Shown here: piece after piece, positions 58,116 through 64,000 of the stretch
Layout of the letters: every line of letters starts with the position of its first letter
How positions within the stretch are numbered: position 1 is the first letter of the stretch
Assembly (NCBI GenBank): GCA_022376925.1
Contig: JAIOJX010000032.1
Span: 102,850,794 to 102,914,793 of the forward strand
From: Tragulus kanchil
Taxonomy: Eukaryota > Chordata > Mammalia > Artiodactyla > Tragulidae
Reading direction: 5' to 3'
Length of the DNA stretch: 64,000 bases
Program-made: the position numbers and the translations under genes
Notes under the pieces: generated by a model
Told to the model about the DNA's origin: nothing
The model's input: only the letters and a program-made list of their open reading frames with translations
Databases searched by the model: none

Positions 58116-58984
58116 ACGACCACACTCATGCCCACACACACACCACCACCGCCACCAGAATGGGTCAGCATCTTCTCCTGAGCACATGCCCCACGCTCCT
58201 CAATCACACAAGACTATGATCACTGAGGACATTCCAGAATCTGATCCACACCTGGGATGGTAAGTCTGAAAAAGCAATTTTGAAAAGTGCTTTGAGCAAA
58301 AAGATACCGTCAGATCATATGCCATGTTTTCCAGCATGCGAGGTTCTTCAGGGAGCTCCGTGTTCATTTGGATGCGTAAGCTCCGTGGCAGTTTTTAAAG
58401 CATCAGTCACTACTTTACATTCACACCTCTTTGCTACCTTGGAGTAGTAACAAATTAAGCCGGAATCAGCTATTCACACTGAATGATTTCAGAAAGCTTG
58501 CTTCGCTCCCACAGCTTGACAACTTTAAATGCAAGCTACTTGTCTAAGGAAGCAAATATGGTGGAAACTGCATTAAAAGAAGGTGCCGTAAATCACCTCC
58601 AAGATCCTCAACCCTTTCCTTCCAGAATTCCTTTTTTATTGATTCCCTTAGTTCTCAGTCAAGTAAAAAACAAAGACATTGTAGAGTATGGGCAAGAAAG
58701 TGTTACTTCTGTCCAAAAGGAACCATCAATGACTGAAATGTGCCTTTTATATTGCAGAGTAAATTCTACCAGAAAGAAAGAAACAAACAAACCAGTGTGT
58801 CTTTGAGAATGACAATGGGCAGTTGAAAGAGAATTGACATTTGGTGAGTTTTAAAATAGATCCTCCAATAGAAAGAGCATCTGCTAAAAATACAAACCAG
58901 CACAGGGCCTGCATGGGAAGAACCTGGGGCTAAAAACACACTTGACTGGAGAGAGTGTGAGAGAACTGTGAAGCTGAGAAGGGC

Positions 58985-59200
58985 ATTACCACTTTCTGAA
59001 TTTTTTCCAGGTGCCAGAACTCCACACACAGGAATACATTTCATCTTCATAACAACCCCTCAAGGAAGGTAGGATTTCTCCCATTTTGCACACAAGGAAT
59101 TTGGTACTCTGGCACATTGAGCAGTTTGACCAAGTTTGTAAGTGAAAGAGAGGAATATGAACCTGAATCATCTCACTCCAAAGTTCACCCCTGCTGCACT
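58985..59200 (+). repeat. MIR SINE relic (copy B of doublet 16)
   Basis: Same as 57900-58115 at offset 1085. Confidence 0.75.
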
Positions 59201-59727
59201 ACGACCACACTCATGCCCACACACACACCACCACCGCCACCAGAATGGGTCAGCATCTTCTCCTGAGCACATGCCCCACGCTCCTCAATCACACAAGACT
59301 ATGATCACTGAGGACATTCCAGAATCTGATCCACACCTGGGATGGTAAGTCTGAAAAAGCAATTTTGAAAAGTGCTTTGAGCAAAAAGATACCGTCAGAT
59401 CATATGCCATGTTTTCCAGCATGCGAGGTTCTTCAGGGAGCTCCGTGTTCATTTGGATGCGTAAGCTCCGTGGCAGTTTTTAAAGCATCAGTCACTACTT
59501 TACATTCACACCTCTTTGCTACCTTGGAGTAGTAACAAATTAAGCCGGAATCAGCTATTCACACTGAATGATTTCAGAAAGCTTGCTTCGCTCCCACAGC
59601 TTGACAACTTTAAATGCAAGCTACTTGTCTAAGGAAGCAAATATGGTGGAAACTGCATTAAAAGAAGGTGCCGTAAATCACCTCCAAGATCCTCAACCCT
59701 TTCCTTCCAGAATTCCTTTTTTATTGA

Positions 59728-61814
59728 TTCCCTTAGTTCTCAGTCAAGTAAAAAACAAAGACATTGTAGAGTATGGGCAAGAAAGTGTTACTTCTGTCCA
59801 AAAGGAACCATCAATGACTGAAATGTGCCTTTTATATTGCAGAGTAAATTCTACCAGAAAGAAAGAAACAAACAAACCAGTGTGTCTTTGAGAATGACAA
59901 TGGGCAGTTGAAAGAGAATTGACATTTGGTGAGTTTTAAAATAGATCCTCCAATAGAAAGAGCATCTGCTAAAAATACAAACCAGCACAGGGCCTGCTGC
60001 ATTCTGAGAGCTCTGAACAGGTTATTGGGCTATTCAATAATGCCCTATTTTTAGGGCTGTGGAGCCATGAAACCCGGGCTGGCTTCAGTGGGGCAAGTAA
60101 ACACATAATGCAAGGGCATGACAGTCTCCAAAGTACCTAGAAGTAAGGACTTGTGATGCTGAAGAAAGTTATCTGGGGCAACATGATGATGTCACAGCTT
60201 TTATAAGGTGCTGAAGTTAATGGAAAGGTGGGGTGAGGGGAGGTGATGCCTGGATCCTGTCTCATTTTGCTGGCAGACACACGCGTCGTCCACATTGGGA
60301 GGATAATCGAGACTGCCTGGTTCTTGGACATTCGATGTGGATTGGCTGTGGGGATCTGAACCCTCTGACTCCTCCTGGGAAACTCCCCATTTTAGGAGGG
60401 CTGATGGCCAACAGAGCCTGTCTCCATCTCTAGGAAGCTGTTTTCCCAATCCCCCACCCCCATCCCATACCTGCCCCCACACACCAAGCCTGTCAGATGC
60501 ATCTGCTCAGGTTTTTGAGTCAGAAGCTAATGACGCAAAGGAAAGAGAGCAGTGCATTCTTTCCGAGGGTAACAAGCGAAGGCAGCAACATCCAGTTCCC
60601 AAGGACAGCACAGGCAGTGGTGCCAACAGGGCTGTCCTGTGCCCACTCCTGGCAAGGACACGAGTTGTGACCCTGGTGTTGAGTGGCACCGTGGCTGTGC
60701 TGGCTTTGAGGGAGTCTGGCCCCTCACAAAGGTGCTGGCCTCGGCCTTGCCCATACGATCTTCCCTGATTTTTTTCCCTTAGTTCTCAGTCAAGTAAAAA
60801 ACAAAGACATTGTAGAGTATGGGCAAGAAAGTGTTACTTCTGTCCAAAAGGAACCATCAATGACTGAAATGTGCCTTTTATATTGCAGAGTAAATTCTAC
60901 CAGAAAGAAAGAAACAAACAAACCAGTGTGTCTTTGAGAATGACAATGGGCAGTTGAAAGAGAATTGACATTTGGTGAGTTTTAAAATAGATCCTCCAAT
61001 AGAAAGAGCATCTGCTAAAAATACAAACCAGCACAGGGCCTGCTGCATTCTGAGAGCTCTGAACAGGTTATTGGGCTATTCAATAATGCCCTATTTTTAG
61101 GGCTGTGGAGCCATGAAACCCGGGCTGGCTTCAGTGGGGCAAGTAAACACATAATGCAAGGGCATGACAGTCTCCAAAGTACCTAGAAGTAAGGACTTGT
61201 GATGCTGAAGAAAGTTATCTGGGGCAACATGATGATGTCACAGCTTTTATAAGGTGCTGAAGTTAATGGAAAGGTGGGGTGAGGGGAGGTGATGCCTGGA
61301 TCCTGTCTCATTTTGCTGGCAGACACACGCGTCGTCCACATTGGGAGGATAATCGAGACTGCCTGGTTCTTGGACATTCGATGTGGATTGGCTGTGGGGA
61401 TCTGAACCCTCTGACTCCTCCCTGGGAAACTCCCCATTTTAGGAGGGCTGATGGCCAACAGAGCCTGTCTCCATCTCTAGGAAGCTGTTTTCCCAATCCC
61501 CCACCCCCATCCCATACCTGCCCCCACACACCAAGCCTGTCAGATGCATCTGCTCAGGTTTTTGAGTCAGAAGCTAATGACGCAAAGGAAAGAGAGCAGT
61601 GCATTCTTTCCGAGGGTAACAAGCGAAGGCAGCAACATCCAGTTCCCAAGGACAGCACAGGCAGTGGTGCCAACAGGGCTGTCCTGTGCCCACTCCTGGC
61701 AAGGACACGAGTTGTGACCCTGGTGTTGAGTGGCACCGTGGCTGTGCTGGCTTTGAGGGAGTCTGGCCCCTCACAAAGGTGCTGGCCTCGGCCTTGCCCA
61801 TACGATCTTCCCTG
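59728..61814. repeat. Tandem doublet 17, unit 1046 bp
   Basis: Copy A 59728-60767 and copy B 60774-61814, separated by a T run. One C is extra in B near 61420 (CTCCTCC against CTCCTCCC). Because doublets 16 and 17 overlap, about 270 bp are present three times (58643-58912, 59728-59997 and 60774-61043). Confidence 0.97.
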
Positions 61815-61951
61815 CTCTTACCAGTTCTCTGTCTGCTTCTTCGGGCTCCCTGGGAATCCTATGAGCTGGCCGGCAGCCCTTCCATCAGTTCAGTTTCTGT
61901 TTAAATTGCCCAGAAGCAATATTTGTTCTTTGCAATTAAGAACCCTGACTG
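61815..61951. other. Unannotated single-copy stretch
   Basis: Nothing recognised. Confidence 0.5.
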
Positions 61952-64000
61952 CTGTAATAATGTAACCCTGTTATTTTACAGATTAAATCAAGAATGAGAG
62001 GGAAAAGCACACACCTACTTCGCCTCAAATCCAGGTCTCCAAAGAGGTCTCCCGGCACAGTTTGGGCTCTTGCCGGCACATGACGCAGCTTTACAGATGC
62101 TCAGAGTGCATCTGCAGACGTGTCCTCTGTCTCAACAGGCCTTGTCAGTTCTCTCCTGCCCAGAGGTCACCACTGTCCTGGTGCACCCACCTAACTGCCT
62201 ACATCTTTCCCAAGTCATCCCAAATATCACAGTCCCTCTACCCTCAGTCACTCTCTCCTTCAGCCCTTCCAGGTTACCAAGTCTCCTTTCTTCCGAACAT
62301 ATTTATTGAGTACCTACTATGTGCCCAACACTACACTAAGCACTACGGGTCCCTTAGTGAGACAACAGAAATGCACTTGGATTATCATGAGTATCACAGT
62401 ATAGTGGGGAAGACAGGTAGGAATCAAATAATCGTGCAGGCATATAATTACAAACTGACAATAGCGAAGAAAGGAAAGCATAAGCTGTTGTGACAGCATA
62501 TAATTGAGAGGTCTTATCCAGTCTAGAATTCAAGAAAATCTCCCTGAGAAGGTAGCATTTGAAATGAGATCTAAAATCAATCAAGTTCAGTTGGTGACAA
62601 AAGGGGAGGGGAAATTCTAGGGAGGATTAGCATTCTACAGGGCCTGAAACAAGCACAGAAGTGGGAACCACAGAAGAAAGCCAGTGCGTCAGAGCAAGGG
62701 ACAGAGTGAAGAGGGCAGGGCTGAGATGCAGGAGGATGGAGCTGGGTCTTTAGGGCCTTCGGCCTTGTTAAGGATTTCGCTCAGGGCAGCAGGCAGCCAC
62801 TGAAAGATTTTAAGCAGAGGAGAGACACAGGTCACGCTCTGTTTTGAAAAGACAGCTGTGGCTGCCCTGTGGAGAATGAATTGGTGAAGGGATGACCACG
62901 AACACGCGCAAACAAGGGAGCAGTCCATGGCCATGGGTCAAAGAAGAAGTGGTGACTGCACTGGAGAAGGAGAGATGTGATCAGACTGGAGAGAGATTTG
63001 AATAGAAATCCACAGGACTTGGTGTTTGGGGTCAAAAATACTGGAGAATGAAAAGATTGTGCCAAATGAAGGTCTGTAATAATGTAACCCTGTTATTTTA
63101 CAGATTAAATCAAGAATGAGAGGAAAAGCACACACCTACTGCTCAAATCCAGGTCTCCAAAGAGGTCTCCCGGCACAGTTTGGGCTCTTGCCGGCACATG
63201 ACGCAGCTTTACAGATGCTCAGAGTGCATCTGCAGACGTGTCCTCTGTCTCAACAGGCCTTGTCAGTTCTCTCCTGCCCAGAGGTCACCACTGTCCTGGT
63301 GCACCCACCTAACTGCCTACATCTTTCCCAAGTCATCCCAAATATCACAGTCCCTCTACCCTCAGTCACTCTCTCCTTCAGCCCTTCCAGGTTACCAAGT
63401 CTCCTTTCTTCCGAACATATTTATTGAGTACCTACTATGTGCCCAACACTACACTAAGCACTACGGGTCCCTTAGTGAGACAACAGAAATGCACTTGGAT
63501 TATCATGAGTATCACAGTATAGGGTGGAAGACAGGTAGGAATCAAATAATCGTGCAGGCATATAATTACAAACTGACAATAGCGAAGAAAGGAAAGCATA
63601 AGCTGTTGTGACAGCATATAATTGAGAGGTCTTATCCAGTCTAGAATTCAAGAAAATCTCCCTGAGAAGGTAGCATTTGAAATGAGATCTAAAATCAATC
63701 AAGTTCAGTTGGTGACAAAAGGGGAGGGGAAATTCTAGGGAGGATTAGCATTCTACAGGGCCTGAAACAAGCACAGAAGTGGGAACCACAGAAGAAAGCC
63801 AGTGCGTCAGAGCAAGGGACAGAGTGAAGAGGGCAGGGCTGAGATGCAGGAGGATGGAGCTGGGTCTTTAGGGCCTTCGGCCTTGTTAAGGATTTCGCTC
63901 AGGGCAGCAGGCAGCCACTGAAAGATTTTAAGCAGAGGAGAGACACAGGTCACGCTCTGTTTTGAAAAGACAGCTGTGGCTGCCCTGTGGAGAATGAATT
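61952..64000. repeat. Tandem doublet 18, unit about 1118-1122 bp (right copy cut by window end)
   Basis: Copy A 61952-63073 and copy B from 63074 on. Differences sit mainly in the first 65 bp of B (GGGA against GGA, and a 3-base change near 63139), plus one change near 62404/63522 (tagtggg against tagggtgg). By extrapolation copy B should end about 190 bp beyond the window. Confidence 0.96.
62290..63060 (+). repeat. Old dispersed repeat, family not assigned
   Basis: Starts 'atttattgagtacctactat' and runs through 'gtagcatttgaaatgagatc', 'gcagccactgaaagatttta' and 'gtggctgccctgtggagaat'. Similar wording appears at 3540-3760 and, in part, near 56735 ('ttttaagcagaggcaagatg'), so it is interspersed. 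Half of it repeats in copy B (63408-64000). Confidence 0.5.

Larger units (their letters stand above)
57849..59997. repeat. Tandem doublet 16, unit about 1085 bp
   Basis: Copy A 57849-58912 and copy B 58939-59997. A 5-bp deletion lies 25 bp into B and I see no other difference. Copy B overlaps the left copy of doublet 17. Confidence 0.97.

Noticed and set aside
61279..61965. Longest non-LINE open frame apart from those across the gap (228 codons)
   Set aside because: It spans copy B of doublet 17. The one-base difference near 61420 breaks the same frame in copy A (60233-60433). No known domain or exon structure, so a chance frame.

Overview
This window is nuclear DNA from a ruminant. The evidence is the repeat content: BovB (RTE-type) LINE copies, Bov-tA SINEs built from a tRNA head joined to a BovB-derived tail, CHR-type tRNA-Glu SINEs, an artiodactyl-type L1, and a background of old mammalian MIR, L2, MaLR and L1 relics. 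I see no credible protein-coding exon, no intact RNA gene, and no bacterial, phage or CRISPR feature. All open frames are chance frames or broken transposon frames.

The dominant feature is a series of 18 near-identical head-to-tail doublets. Their unit lengths fall in a narrow band (about 1046 to 1179 bp), although the sequences are unrelated to each other. They lie at 1-1328, 1081-3248, 5066-7329, 7608-9827, 12907-15074, 20083-22226, 28061-30296, 29924-32279, 34239-36550, 38550-40746, 41855-44096, 44386-46626, 47040-49238, 52255-54469, 54595-56758, 57849-59997, 59728-61814 and 61952-64000. In several, known transposons are cut at a junction but complete in the other copy, and copy differences crowd next to the junctions. 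I read most or all of them as unmerged overlaps between neighbouring contig ends, not as biology. Collapsing each pair would shorten the window to roughly 45 kb.

Region by region. 1-7.6 kb: doublets, MIRs, Bov-tA fragments. 7.6-10 kb: a doublet holding a BovB tail, a 50-bp minisatellite and an LTR-like element on the minus strand. 10-16.5 kb: SINEs, MIRs, an L2 doublet and a tiny L1 nested in a MIR. 16.54-19.19 kb: a 5'-truncated L1 with a 15-bp target-site duplication and a dead reverse transcriptase. 20-27 kb: a doublet with Bov-tA, sparse sequence, a MaLR-like relic and a 500-N gap. 28-32.3 kb: two overlapping doublets with a CHR-type SINE. 32.3-37 kb: an old L1 and a second LTR-like element. 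38.5-40.7 kb: a doublet carrying a chimera of the U2 snRNA 5' end and a BovB-type tail. 41.2-44.1 kb: a BovB copy split by a Bov-tA. 44.4-47 kb: an L1 3' end filled with nested SINEs. 47-64 kb: further doublets, a split MIR, a BovB fragment, and two opposed CHR-type SINEs.

No genes act together here. The relations between features are insertion history (SINE into LINE, SINE into MIR, L1 into MIR), often datable in relative order from target-site duplications.
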